Source: Anabaena sphaerica FACHB-251 (GTDB taxonomy: Bacteria > Cyanobacteriota > Cyanobacteriia > Cyanobacteriales > Nostocaceae). Taken from it: a stretch of 64,000 nucleotides of DNA. A program made the translations under genes and the position numbers. Below are positions 35,232 through 44,810 of this stretch, piece by piece; within the stretch, counting starts at the first letter, position 1, and every line of letters starts with the position of its first letter. The stretch covers positions 62,001-126,000 of the forward strand of contig NZ_JACJQU010000012.1 in NCBI RefSeq assembly GCF_014696825.1, in the 5' to 3' direction. Under the pieces are notes generated by a model, which did not search any database, was not told the origin of the DNA, and saw only the letters and a list, made by a program, of their open reading frames with translations.

Positions 35232-36044
35232 ATGACTAAGATTATTGCTTTATTAATGAAACACAACAAAACATTTACTGCCAGTATTTCCCTGTTGTCC
35301 TTCCTACTGACACTGGATTTAACCAGTAATGGGCTATTTGCTCAAGCTGCTAAACCGGAAAATGCTCCCCCAGCACTCAAAAACCTACTCACACAAATTG
35401 ACACAGCCTCTAGCCGAGGTGATATTAAAGGCGTAATGCAATTTTACAGCCCCAATTTCACTCATGGCGATGGACTAAACCGCCAAACTATGGAACAAGC
35501 TTTGAAGTCTTTCTGGCAGCGGTATCCTCAACTACGCTACAGCACAAGACTGCAATCTTGGAAATCAGAAGGCAACGCCATCATTGCAGAAACAGTCACC
35601 ACCATCACAGGTTTACCATCTTCTAACAGTAATAATCTAGCTCTCAATGCGACGATTACTTCCCGCCAGCGCATTACAGGTACAAAAATCCAGCGCCAAG
35701 AAATTTTATCAGAACGCACCCAACTTACCTCTGGCAACAAACCACCCCAAGTAGAAATTAAACTGCCACAACAGGTAAAAGCTGGGCAGAAATATCACTT
35801 TGATGCTATTGTCCAAGAACCATTGGGCAATGATCTCTTGTTGGGAAGTGCCATAGAAGAAAACATCCAACCAAGTAAATATCTCACCCCCACACCAGTA
35901 AATTTAGAATTACTCAATGCTGGTGGGCTGTTTAAAACTGGACTCGCACCATCTACCCCCGGACAACAATGGATTTCTGCGGTCATTCTTCGTAATGATG
36001 GGATGACAATGATTACTCAGCGTCTACAAGTAGTGAAAAAGTAG
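35232..36044 (+). CDS. Exported NTF2-like protein
   Basis: 270 residues. The N-terminus (about 1-38) is a signal peptide (SLLSFLLTLDLTSNGLFAQA). An NTF2/SnoaL-like domain follows (about 48-160), opening with ALKNLLTQIDTASSRGDIKG and containing VMQFYSPNFTHGDGL. The C-terminal part (~165-270) is beta-rich with a Pro-rich linker. Related proteins are common and unassigned in cyanobacteria. The domain can bind small hydrophobic ligands; a function is not inferred. It is divergent from murG, 85 bp between starts. Confidence 0.78.
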   Translation: MTKIIALLMKHNKTFTASISLLSFLLTLDLTSNGLFAQAAKPENAPPALKNLLTQIDTASSRGDIKGVMQFYSPNFTHGDGLNRQTMEQALKSFWQRYPQLRYSTRLQSWKSEGNAIIAETVTTITGLPSSNSNNLALNATITSRQRITGTKIQRQEILSERTQLTSGNKPPQVEIKLPQQVKAGQKYHFDAIVQEPLGNDLLLGSAIEENIQPSKYLTPTPVNLELLNAGGLFKTGLAPSTPGQQWISAVILRNDGMTMITQRLQVVKK

Positions 36045-36335
36045 GACTGAGGCTGCTATTAAAGGTTAAAAGATAAAGGTAAATTACAGCATATTGCAGG
36101 TTAATGAGGTACAATTTTTAATCACAAAGCCTTGCACTAAAAGGGTTTTACTGCTCATAGCTGACCGCTGATGACCAAAAGGTGCTGTGTTACCCTTTTT
36201 ACCTTTATTGTTTTGCTCATTTGCTCAAGATTTGTTTGCTTAAAGTGCTTTAAAAACGACAAAATGCAAGGAGTAAAGACCGGAAAAAATGAAAATGATT
36301 TTCAAGTAGCTATTTAATAGACTACAAATATCTAA

Positions 36336-36920
36336 CTATCGCCGTCCATCAGGATTCCATGTTTCAAGAGCAATGTATTCGTTCTGCACCAAATCCAAAG
36401 GCTCAATCGCACCGCTAGAACTAGATACTCTGAACCAATAAACTGGACTAGTAATGTCATTAGGGTGATTTTCAAAGACTTTCACTATATAAAAAGGTGC
36501 ATCGAAAGTGGGGGAACTATCAACAACTGCTGAAACACGTATACTCCCTTTAGAAAGGGTTTCAATTTCTCTGGCTTTGCGTTGTACTTGTGGTAAATTC
36601 CAGACTGAGTTGAAAGCTTTTTGCTTATCTATTTTGATGCTAGGGTAATAAGCCTTCACAGCAGTAGCTTTGTTTGCTTGAGTTAGAGATGGTGAGTAAA
36701 CTAAACTTTGGTTAAGATGATTTTGATAAAGTTGATTGAGCGCGTATCCTCCTAACGCTCCTACCACAAAGGTAACAATTAAATGGTAATAGGTTAATGG
36801 TTTCTGAGGATAATAGCTGAATTGTTTCTTATGGTAATAGGTTAATGGTTTCTGAGGATGATAACTGAATTGTTTCTGAGGGTAATAGGTTAATTGTTTC
36901 TTAGTGTTACTCCTAAGCAT
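36336..36920 (-). CDS. Membrane-anchored hypothetical protein with expanded N-terminal repeat
   Basis: 194 residues. The first ~48 residues are low-complexity (alternating QKPLTYYH and QKQFSYYP) and come from a 48-bp DNA repeat. One membrane helix follows (about 49-63, VTFVVGALGGYALN). The outer domain (~95-190) has AFNSVWNLPQVQRKAREIET, VSAVVDSSPTFDAPFYIVKV and SPVYWFRVSS. It resembles unassigned cyanobacterial membrane proteins. No catalytic motif is seen. Confidence 0.7.
   Translation of the reverse strand: MLRSNTKKQLTYYPQKQFSYHPQKPLTYYHKKQFSYYPQKPLTYYHLIVTFVVGALGGYALNQLYQNHLNQSLVYSPSLTQANKATAVKAYYPSIKIDKQKAFNSVWNLPQVQRKAREIETLSKGSIRVSAVVDSSPTFDAPFYIVKVFENHPNDITSPVYWFRVSSSSGAIEPLDLVQNEYIALETWNPDGRR
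36785..36904. repeat. 48-bp tandem repeat inside a coding region
   Basis: Two and a half copies begin with GGTAATAGGTTAAT at 36785, 36833 and 36881, each 48 bp apart with few differences. It encodes a 16-residue unit on the minus strand. Confidence 0.85.
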
Positions 36921-37316
36921 ATTGATGCACCTCCGTAATTGTGTAATCTTAATTCCTGTATAACTATGATACCAGGGGTTTAACCCCCTATATGGAGCCT
37001 TGACAAGAATCCTGACGTTGTTTTACTTAGACAGATGGGATTTACGGCATAAATTTTTTACCTTTTGTTTGGCTACTGGAGGATACATAATAGCGATCCC
37101 CACTGCTACCATCCTATAGCCAATCTTAAATTTGTGGGTAAGGGTCTTTGTCCAAGTAGCAATGATCCCCATTGATATCGTGTCCGGTTGAAGACTCATT
37201 CCCAGCACGGAGTGAAGACAGGCCAGATGCAGAAATTTGTTTATTTATCAGGTCTAATCAATTAAAATCTATGGTTAATTAGGACTAAACTCTGGAAAAT
37301 ATTAATTACTGTTCCC
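36921..37316. other. Intergenic region with a dispersed-repeat copy
   Basis: 396 bp between divergent genes. TATCGTGTCCGGTTGAAGAC (37176-37195) matches the complement of 34001-34021 with one difference. A minus-strand open frame (37023-37208) reads MGIIATWTKTLTHKFKIG with no recognised family and overlaps this repeat, so it is not called. Confidence 0.45.
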
Positions 37317-38105
37317 ATGACCAAACAAACAAATGCAATCATTGTTTTCGATATTGATGGTGTGATTCGTGATGTTGGCGGTTCTTATCGTCGCGCCATA
37401 GCAGATACCGTAGAGCATTTTACTAATCGGGTTTATCGTCCTACAGATGTAGATATTGACAATCTTAAGTCTGAGGGAATTTGGAATAATGATTGGGACG
37501 GTTCTCAAGAATTAATTTACCGTCACTTTGTTAGCCAAGGAAAGACCAGGGAACAACTACAATTAAATTATGAAAAGATTGTCACCTATTTTCAATCTCG
37601 TTACCGGGGTACAGATCCAGAAAATTGGAATGGGTATATTTGTAATGAACCTTTATTATTGCAACCACGATATTTAGAAGAACTCACACAAGCAGATATT
37701 AGTTGGGGATTTTTTAGTGGTGCTACTCGCGGTTCTGCTACTTATGTTTTAGAAAAACGTTTGGGTTTAAAATCTCCGGTTTTAATAGCTATGGAAGATG
37801 CACCAGGTAAACCTGATCCTACCGGACTTTTTGCGACTATTAATTTATTAGAAAAGGGATTTGATAAAAAACAAACGGTGATATATGTGGGTGATACAGT
37901 AGCAGATATGCACACCGTCGAAAAAGCAAGAAATTTGGATAGTTCTCGGAAGTGGGTGGGTGTGGGAGTTTTACCACCTCACGTACAGGAAACAGCAGCA
38001 AGACGGGATGCTTATGTTGCAACACTGATGAAAGCAGGAGCAAAGATAGTATTTAATAATGTGCAGGAATTAACACCAGTAAAAATTCAGGAGTGGGAAA
38101 TATAG
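37317..38105 (+). CDS. HAD-type hydrolase (TIGR01548-like)
   Basis: 262 residues. HAD motif I is VFDIDGVIRDVGGSYRRA, motif II FFSGATRGSATYVLE, the Lys is in MEDAPGKPDPTGLFA, and motif IV is YVGDTVADMHTVEKA. The NDWDGSQELIYRH cap region and IRDVGGSYRRAIADTVEHF fit the cyanobacterial/plant group that I know as TIGR01548. The substrate is not known. Start ATG 37317 is the only suitable one. It is followed after 148 bp by a cytochrome P450. Confidence 0.85.
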   Translation: MTKQTNAIIVFDIDGVIRDVGGSYRRAIADTVEHFTNRVYRPTDVDIDNLKSEGIWNNDWDGSQELIYRHFVSQGKTREQLQLNYEKIVTYFQSRYRGTDPENWNGYICNEPLLLQPRYLEELTQADISWGFFSGATRGSATYVLEKRLGLKSPVLIAMEDAPGKPDPTGLFATINLLEKGFDKKQTVIYVGDTVADMHTVEKARNLDSSRKWVGVGVLPPHVQETAARRDAYVATLMKAGAKIVFNNVQELTPVKIQEWEI

Positions 38106-38253
38106 CAGAAGTCAGAATTTAGAATATTTGTTTGCATTAGCAATATATCTATATTCTTGATTCTGAATCTTGACATAGAATAAACGAAATCATGGGTGTA
38201 GACATCATTGGTTGATAACAATCTTGCTTTGAATTATGAGGAGATAAATCACA

Positions 38254-39642
38254 ATGGCTACATTTAAACTGCCCGATGGACCTCAAGACCACCCTTGGGT
38301 ACAGACTTTCCACTGGTTGAAAAATCCTTTGGGATATATGGAAGAATGTGCGGAAAAATACGGTGAGATCTTCACTTTAAGAATTGGACCCGTTTTTAAA
38401 CCGCAAGTATTCATCAGCAACCCCCAAGCCATTCAACAGATTTTTACCACTGATACAAAACAGTTAGATTCTGGGGAACCAGCGGGGATTAAAGCCCCTT
38501 TATTGGGACAACAATCTTTATTAGCACTAGAAGGAAAACCTCACCAACGTCAGCGCAAATTATTAACTCCTCCTTTACACGGGGAAAGAATGCTGGCTTA
38601 TGGTGATTTAATCCGCGAAATTACACAGCAAGTCACTAATAAATGGCAGGTTGGAGAACCATTTAATGTCCTTTATTCCATTCAAGAAATCTCTTTTGAG
38701 GTAATTTTAAAAGCTGTATTTGGTTTACAGGAAGGTTCACGTTATGAACAACTAAAGGAATTACTGTTAAAAATTCTCAATCCTGAAAAACCTTTTGTGA
38801 GAGGAATGATGTTACTTTTTCCATCATTGCAAAAAGATTTAGGTGCATGGAGTCCTTGGGGTAAATTCCTCCGGTTAAAAGCTGAAATTGACACACTGAT
38901 CTATGCAGAAATAAAAGAACGTCAAGAAAAACCAGATCCATCTCGCACTGATATTTTATCTTTAATGATGGCTGCGAAAGATGAAAATGGTCAACCCATG
39001 AGTGATGTAGAATTAAGAGATGAGTTGATTACTTTGTTGATAGCTGGTCATGAAACTACTGCAACTTCTTTAACTTGGGCGCTTTACTGGGTTCATCGTT
39101 TCCCACAGGTGCGAGAAGAACTATTGCAAGAATTGGATAATTTGGGTGAAAATCTAGATGCTAATGAGATTTTCAAATTACCCTATTTAAATGCTGTTTG
39201 TTCGGAAACATTGCGATTATATCCAGTGGCAATGTTGGCTTTAAATAGATTGGTAAAATCACCGTTGGAAGTGATGGGTTATAATTTAGAACCTGGAACT
39301 TTGGTGATTCCTTGTATTTATTTAACCCATCATCGAGAAGATTTATATCCTGATTCTAAACAGTTTAAACCAGAGCGTTTTTTAGAACGTCAATTTTCTT
39401 CGACTGAGTTTTTACCGTTTGGGGGTGGAAACCGTCGTTGTATTGGGATGGCTTTTGCACTGTTTGAGATGAAGTTGGTCTTAGCAACGGTTTTATCTCA
39501 ATGGGAGATGGAATTGGCTGATACTGAACCAGTACAACCAGCACGGAAGGGCGCTTTATTGGGTCCATCTGGGGGTGTGAAGATGGTTGTGAGGGGGAGA
39601 AGAGAGGAAAGTCAGCGAGTTTTTGAGACTAGCGTTAGTTGA
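38254..39642 (+). CDS. Cytochrome P450 (CYP110-like)
   Basis: 462 residues without a membrane anchor. The oxygen-binding helix I has LLIAGHETTATSLTWAL, helix K is the ExxR in CSETLRLYPVA, PERF marks the aromatic region, and the heme loop is FLPFGGGNRRCIGMAF with Cys396. The start DGPQDHPWVQTFHWL is typical of CYP110, a family specific to cyanobacteria that hydroxylates fatty acids and related lipids. The substrate is inferred. A redox partner (ferredoxin) gene is elsewhere. It converges on a second P450, 137 bp apart. Confidence 0.9.
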   Translation: MATFKLPDGPQDHPWVQTFHWLKNPLGYMEECAEKYGEIFTLRIGPVFKPQVFISNPQAIQQIFTTDTKQLDSGEPAGIKAPLLGQQSLLALEGKPHQRQRKLLTPPLHGERMLAYGDLIREITQQVTNKWQVGEPFNVLYSIQEISFEVILKAVFGLQEGSRYEQLKELLLKILNPEKPFVRGMMLLFPSLQKDLGAWSPWGKFLRLKAEIDTLIYAEIKERQEKPDPSRTDILSLMMAAKDENGQPMSDVELRDELITLLIAGHETTATSLTWALYWVHRFPQVREELLQELDNLGENLDANEIFKLPYLNAVCSETLRLYPVAMLALNRLVKSPLEVMGYNLEPGTLVIPCIYLTHHREDLYPDSKQFKPERFLERQFSSTEFLPFGGGNRRCIGMAFALFEMKLVLATVLSQWEMELADTEPVQPARKGALLGPSGGVKMVVRGRREESQRVFETSVS

Positions 39643-39779
39643 GGTGTTTGGGATGCGTTAGCGTAGCTGACTGTAAGTATCGCTTAGAGTACAGAACGAA
39701 TAAAATCAATTGTGATAACCTCACCATAGGCAGTGTGTAACTTTATCAGACGCTACCTATCGCGGATCACTCATATTAC

Positions 39780-41333
39780 CTATTTTCTCAGCCGAAAACG
39801 TACTGGCATTCTATCAGATGGATAAATCAAAAGGTTCTGCTGTAACTCTTCCACAGATGAACGACCATTAACCAACTCCCAGTCGAAATAACGCAACAGT
39901 AGCGCCAGCATCACCGTTGCTTCCAGCATTGACAGATGCTCACCCAAGCAGCGATGAGAACCTGATCCAAAGTCTATCATTAGCAGTTGACTACTTTCCT
40001 TGTTTTTCTCTAGCCAACGCTCTGGTAAAAATTCTTCAGGACGAGAATAAACTTCTGGATCTCGCCCAGCAGCGAGCATTGACCAGAATATTTTCGTACC
40101 ACGAGGAATCACCTGACCCTCAATCACAATTTCTCGTGTGGCTTCTAATGGCGCTGAACCAGAAGCAACGGAATAAAGGCGCAAGGTTTCCTTGAAAATA
40201 GCACTGATGTAACTCAGTTGTTTGAAGCTATCTGTATTAATACCACCTTGATTTTCCCACACTTGATCAACTACAGCCCGTGCCTGTTGAAAAACCCTTG
40301 GATTTAAGGACAACTCTGCCACTGCAAAGGATAAACTATGGGCTGTTGTGTCAGTACCAGCTATTAAGAGTTCAATAGCTTCTGCTATCAGTGATTCCCG
40401 CTTATAGTTTGGTTCTTTGGCAGCTATTTTCACTAACATTGATTCCTGGAACAAAGAACTCACCTGTTCTAAATCGGTCTTGTTTTGTTCTCTCATCTGC
40501 AAAGCTAAATCTACACGGGGACTAAGAAATTCCTCTACATATCGCCTTGCTGCCCAATAATCTCGTGAATTTTTAGTTGGCAAATATTTCTTCCATATCT
40601 TCTCGCCAGTTGCTACCCGCAAGAAACGATAGCTTAAAATAGACATCGCTTCGTATACCTTGGCAACATCAAGGGGTTGACCTTCGGGACTAACAGTTTT
40701 TCTGTCTACAGGAATGCCCAGTACCAAAGAGGAAATTACCCTCATTGTCAGTTCTACAAACAGAGGATCTACCTGAACCTCTTTTGATAGACCTGCCTCC
40801 TGAATATTTTCAATTACTTGTTCACAGGCTTGATTAATAAGATCAACATATTTGGAAATACCGCTAGAACTAAACTCAGGATTCCAAGCTTTACGTCGCC
40901 ACTGCCATTCATTGCCGTTTTGACCCAAAAGAATTGGTCCGCCGATGTCGTTCCAAGCTGTGCTTGTTCGCTGGGATCTAATTAAGCTACCGTCTCTCAT
41001 GCCATTGACGATGGTGTCTTCGATCACTTTTGTCCGGCTCAAAACAACAACGGGTTGGCCAGCCCAATAAACATACATCGGTCCTAGTTCTTTGCTCCAA
41101 TCAAATAATAATTGAAAGAATTTCTTTTGTTTTACTGCTGCCAATACTTGAGGAATATTTTCTAACAGCCAGTGTTTGGGAGGAGAAGGAAGGGACTCTA
41201 GTGATTTGTAAGCGTTTTTTTGTTTCCACCACCGCCAACCAAGTATTCCTGCTGTGCTACTAATGCCTAAGACTGTGGCTAAATTTAGAGATGAGGAAGA
41301 AACAGCAATCTGACCAGCAAGTTCTTGAAACAT
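39780..41333 (-). CDS. Membrane-anchored cytochrome P450
   Basis: 517 residues. A hydrophobic N-terminal anchor (about 15-33, NLATVLGISSTAGILGW) precedes a Pro-rich hinge (LPSPPKHWLLENIP). The I helix is LLIAGTDTTAHSLSFAV, the K helix FKETLRLYSVA, and the heme loop MIDFGSGSHRCLGEHL with Cys462. The anchor and hinge resemble microsomal P450s more than CYP110, so this is a different family from its convergent neighbour. Substrate unknown. Upstream of it (41334-41540) are no recognised genes. Confidence 0.9.
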   Translation of the reverse strand: MFQELAGQIAVSSSSLNLATVLGISSTAGILGWRWWKQKNAYKSLESLPSPPKHWLLENIPQVLAAVKQKKFFQLLFDWSKELGPMYVYWAGQPVVVLSRTKVIEDTIVNGMRDGSLIRSQRTSTAWNDIGGPILLGQNGNEWQWRRKAWNPEFSSSGISKYVDLINQACEQVIENIQEAGLSKEVQVDPLFVELTMRVISSLVLGIPVDRKTVSPEGQPLDVAKVYEAMSILSYRFLRVATGEKIWKKYLPTKNSRDYWAARRYVEEFLSPRVDLALQMREQNKTDLEQVSSLFQESMLVKIAAKEPNYKRESLIAEAIELLIAGTDTTAHSLSFAVAELSLNPRVFQQARAVVDQVWENQGGINTDSFKQLSYISAIFKETLRLYSVASGSAPLEATREIVIEGQVIPRGTKIFWSMLAAGRDPEVYSRPEEFLPERWLEKNKESSQLLMIDFGSGSHRCLGEHLSMLEATVMLALLLRYFDWELVNGRSSVEELQQNLLIYPSDRMPVRFRLRK

Positions 41334-41540
41334 AAATTTCCTTTCAAAAAAGTTTTATGGAATTATCAACCTGCTGTTAATATTCCGTTTTTCTGGTTAA
41401 TTATAAATATCATGTAAATTTATACCAGAAAATGTATACTTATGGGAATAGTAAAGCGAAAATTAAGCGATTACGCGAAGCGCACTGCCGTAGGCGATCG
41501 CTCTCTTGTTTCCTATGTTTCCCAGCAATCGCCAAAAATC

Positions 41541-42341
41541 TTACTGTAATTTCAAAAACTTATCCAAAGCCGCTACCAAACTAGGAGGCCAACGGCGGAT
41601 ATTTGTTACCCAATTTATATCTTTATAACGAGCATCAAGTCCGTAAGCTGCTACCCAGTTGCTTTCAGCTTCCCCTTTGTTACCTCCAACCCAATAAGCA
41701 GCGGTTAAAGCAGCACGCATATCCGCAAAGCGGGGATATTTACGGACTATATTCCGCATTTCGCGGATGGCTTGATCTGTTTGACCTGTTTCATACAGTG
41801 CTAGGGCATAATTAGCACGAGCAAAGGCAAAGTTGGGAGCAATTTCTGTGGCTTTTTGATAATCTGCGATCGCTTCTTCCCATTTTCCCAAACCTGTTCT
41901 AGCGTTACCGCGATTGTTATAGGCCATCGCATCTTTCGGATCTAATTCTAGAACATGATTATAATCTGCGATCGCTTCTTCCCATTTTCCCAAACCTTCC
42001 AACGCTGTCCCCCGATTTAAATAAGGGTCAGTGACATTAGGTGCTAATTCTACAGCTTGGTTATAATCTGTCAATGCAGCTTGCAATTTATTTTGACTTA
42101 CCCGTGAATTACCGCGATTACTCCAAGCACCTGCATTAGTGGGAAACTTTTCAATAATCTGGGTCCAATAGCTTTCCGCAGTTGCAAAATCACCATTATT
42201 AGTGGCTGCAAACGCTTTAGTTGCTAACTCATCTCCTAATTGTAACTCTTCGGCAGTGATTGTTTGGGTTTGTGCCATCACTGGTGTACAAAAGCCAAAC
42301 ACCAGTAATATACTCAGGAAAATACTGATTAATTTAATCAT
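41541..42341 (-). CDS. Exported TPR-repeat protein
   Basis: About 266 residues from ATG 42341 (MIKLISIFLSILLVFGF). The signal peptide ends near VMAQ. Four to five tetratricopeptide repeats follow: NGDFATAESYWTQIIEKFP, NKLQAALTDYNQAVELAP, GKWEEAIADYNHVLELDP and GKWEEAIADYQKATEIAP. A less regular C-terminal part ends the protein. TPRs bind partner proteins; in cyanobacteria such lumenal or periplasmic TPR proteins often aid photosynthetic complex assembly. The partner here is unknown. It is on the minus strand, just upstream of no obvious operon partner. Confidence 0.82.
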   Translation of the reverse strand: MIKLISIFLSILLVFGFCTPVMAQTQTITAEELQLGDELATKAFAATNNGDFATAESYWTQIIEKFPTNAGAWSNRGNSRVSQNKLQAALTDYNQAVELAPNVTDPYLNRGTALEGLGKWEEAIADYNHVLELDPKDAMAYNNRGNARTGLGKWEEAIADYQKATEIAPNFAFARANYALALYETGQTDQAIREMRNIVRKYPRFADMRAALTAAYWVGGNKGEAESNWVAAYGLDARYKDINWVTNIRRWPPSLVAALDKFLKLQ

Positions 42342-42448
42342 TGATAAGTAGGTTATGTGCAGTAAAATCAATGATAAAACAATCTTCAATCATTAGTAAA
42401 TAACAACATACCCAACTTCTCTATGAATTCGGGTATCTGAGACTTTTG

Positions 42449-43267
42449 TCACCAAGCATACAAACTAAAAATGTCAGATCCATTTAGTATTGGTTCTTGT
42501 TCAACTGTAATATTTGCAAATCCTTTATCTTTCAACAATTTACTGATCTTGTCTAACCTAAAATCTAAATTATGTACTTCCACAAATACTTGCTTAATCT
42601 TTTTCCAATCCTCAGCTTCAATACCTAATATCACATCCAGTTCACTTTTTTCTACATCAATTTTGAGTAAATCAATTTGCTCAATTTGATGTTCACGGAT
42701 AATTTCTGATATAGTTTTTAATTTGCCATTAACTTCCTTTCCTTGGAAAGCGGTGTTTAATTTATGATTGATAATGCGTGAAAATAAAGAATATGGCAAC
42801 CATCGTAACCAAGAAATAGGAGCAGGGAAATGTTGAAAATTTGCTATACTTATCTCTTGCAGTTTATCTATTTCTGCTTTTTCAGTAATAGGATATGCTG
42901 TAGAACCTAAAGTCATATTTGGATAATAAGTAAATTTTACATTACCAGGTTGCAGCGAAAGTCCACAAGCAAATAATCGGAAATTTTCCGGAATAAAACG
43001 CTGAACATTAGCATTTAAGACTTCATAAATATCAGGTATGGGTTCAAAGGCATAAATATTGATTTTATGATTAAACTTTTTAGATAACCAAATTGTAAAT
43101 AATCCAATATTTGCACCAACATCAAAAACTGTATCGCCTTCCTTTACCTGAATACCATATTTTAAATAATTCTGTACTTCCTGATACATTAATTGTGCTT
43201 CGTCCTTTTGTAGACAAAAGATTTTCATTCCATTGGGAAGACGAGTTTCTGATATTAAAGTTGACAT
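42449..43267 (-). CDS. FkbM family methyltransferase
   Basis: 272 residues. SAM-binding motif I is DTVFDVGANIGLFTIWLSKK. YAFEPIPDIYEVLNANV is motif II and IDLLKIDVEKSELDVILGIE is the FkbM signature, near residues 205-224. Such enzymes O-methylate sugars or lipid-linked glycans; the substrate cannot be told. No glycosyltransferase lies next to it. It is 108 bp from the TPR gene start on the same strand. Confidence 0.88.
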   Translation of the reverse strand: MSTLISETRLPNGMKIFCLQKDEAQLMYQEVQNYLKYGIQVKEGDTVFDVGANIGLFTIWLSKKFNHKINIYAFEPIPDIYEVLNANVQRFIPENFRLFACGLSLQPGNVKFTYYPNMTLGSTAYPITEKAEIDKLQEISIANFQHFPAPISWLRWLPYSLFSRIINHKLNTAFQGKEVNGKLKTISEIIREHQIEQIDLLKIDVEKSELDVILGIEAEDWKKIKQVFVEVHNLDFRLDKISKLLKDKGFANITVEQEPILNGSDIFSLYAW

Positions 43268-43378
43268 TGAGATAGAGCTTTTAGCTTCAAAAAATCATAC
43301 CTAAAAAATTATACTCCCTAAATTTACAGTTATAAATTTTTCCACCCACCTGACTTGAAAATAAGACCCCACCCCTAA

Positions 43379-43402
43379 CCCCTCCTCGCAAGCGGGGAGG
43401 GG
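43379..43402. repeat. GC-rich palindrome between ruvB and the FkbM gene
   Basis: CCCCTCCTCGCAAGCGGGGA (first 20 bases) pairs with itself around GCAAGC. It may be a terminator-like repeat. No U-run follows. Confidence 0.6.
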
Positions 43403-43518
43403 AATAAGAAGTTTTTCATCGTGTCCTGGTGTACGCAGTTCATGATGGCTACTTAACAAATCTCATGATTTTAGATCCCGACTTTTGAGAGAAGTCAATG
43501 ATCTGGATGTTGATGCGC

Positions 43519-44634
43519 TTACAGCAATGATAACTGCTCATTAGGTGGTTTAAATCCCATGTGTTGATATGCCGTTTTTGTCGCTATTCTACCTCTTGGT
43601 GTCCGGCTTAAATAACCTATTTGCATTAAATACGGTTCATAAACTTCTTCTATGGTTTGGGTATCTTCCCCAGTCGCTGCGGCTAGAGTTTCTAATCCCA
43701 CTGGACCACCATTAAAGTTTTCAATGATTACACTTAACATCTTTCTATCTGTCCAATCTAACCCACAGGGGTCTACTTGGAATAGTTGCAATGCTTCCGC
43801 TGCTATCAGTTGATTAATTTCTGTATGGGATTTCACTTCAGCATAATCACGTACTCGTTTGAGCAATCTATTTGCAATCCGGGGCGTTCCCCGTGAGCGT
43901 TTGGCGATTTCCGTAGCGCCTTCTGAGTTAACTGGAGTTTGTAATAATTCAGCAGTGCGGAGGACAATTTGACTGAGTTCGTCAACTTCGTAAAATCGCA
44001 GTTTTTGAATTAAACCAAAGCGATCGCGCAAAGGAGAAGTTAACGCCCCGACACGGGTTGTCGCTCCCACCAAGGTAAACTTAACCAAAGGTATACTTCT
44101 AATCTTGGCACTCGAACCTTTACCGACAGTAATATCTAAGCGATAATCTTCCATTGCCGGATAAAGAATTTCTTCCGTCATCCGCGAAAGCCGATGAATT
44201 TCATCGATAAACAGCACATCACCCGCTTTGAGACCAACCAATAACCCGACTATATCCCTTGGTCTTTCCAAAGCTGGGGCGCTGGTAATTTTATAATTTA
44301 CCCCCATTTCCGAAGCTAAAATCATTGCCATTGTGGTTTTACCCAAGCCAGGAGGACCATACAGCAACAGATGATCCATGACTTCACCCCTAGACTTAGC
44401 TGCTTTAATGGCAATATCTAGCACATCCTTTAAGTCTTTCTGTCCGATGTAATCAGCAAATCGCTGAGGTCGAATACTCTCTTCCTGCTTACCTTCTTCA
44501 TCAATAGCTGCTTGAGGTTGCAGTATTTTTTCCTCGGTAGGTACTGGCTGAGAAGGCGCTTTAGCCGACTCCCGGCGCTGTTTTGGCTGTCCGTCTGGTT
44601 CTGGGGACTGTTTTTTTGAGGAGTATATCGCCAT
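43519..44634 (-). CDS. ruvB: Holliday junction branch migration ATPase RuvB
   Basis: 371 residues. An N-terminal extension of about 50 residues, polar and Pro/Lys-rich, precedes the usual start ([13 protein letters not shown]). The AAA+ module has Walker [10 protein letters not shown] at 93-101, Walker B DEIHRLSR, sensor 1 VGATTR and sensor 2 in [16 protein letters not shown]. The winged-helix C-terminal domain ends in [20 protein letters not shown]. RuvB moves Holliday junctions with RuvA. No intein is inserted. Other ruv genes are not near, as usual in cyanobacteria. Confidence 0.96.
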   Translation of the reverse strand: MAIYSSKKQSPEPDGQPKQRRESAKAPSQPVPTEEKILQPQAAIDEEGKQEESIRPQRFADYIGQKDLKDVLDIAIKAAKSRGEVMDHLLLYGPPGLGKTTMAMILASEMGVNYKITSAPALERPRDIVGLLVGLKAGDVLFIDEIHRLSRMTEEILYPAMEDYRLDITVGKGSSAKIRSIPLVKFTLVGATTRVGALTSPLRDRFGLIQKLRFYEVDELSQIVLRTAELLQTPVNSEGATEIAKRSRGTPRIANRLLKRVRDYAEVKSHTEINQLIAAEALQLFQVDPCGLDWTDRKMLSVIIENFNGGPVGLETLAAATGEDTQTIEEVYEPYLMQIGYLSRTPRGRIATKTAYQHMGFKPPNEQLSLL

Positions 44635-44655
44635 AATTCCGCTATCTTAACTTAG

Positions 44656-44686
44656 GGACTGGGGATTGGGGATTGAGGATTGGGGA
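44656..44686. repeat. Heptamer tandem repeat (GGGGATT)
   Basis: Four imperfect copies of GGGGATT between the divergent ruvB and hisF genes. A second set (CACCTGT) lies at 44728-44749. Confidence 0.75.
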
Positions 44687-44727
44687 GATCGATGGGTATT
44701 GGGGAAAATAACTAATTATCTCTTCCT

Positions 44728-44749
44728 TATCACCTGTCACCTGTCACCT
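44728..44749. repeat. Heptamer tandem repeat (CACCTGT)
   Basis: Three copies of (T)CACCTG(T) upstream of hisF. Confidence 0.8.
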
Positions 44750-44810
44750 AATTTCCCAATTGCCTTTACAATTTAAATTCCGAACAATTACCAAAAATAG
44801 AGAAATTGCT

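Noticed and set aside
37023-37208. 61-residue minus-strand open frame before the HAD hydrolase
   Set aside because: It overlaps a dispersed repeat, has no recognisable domain, and no good start signal.
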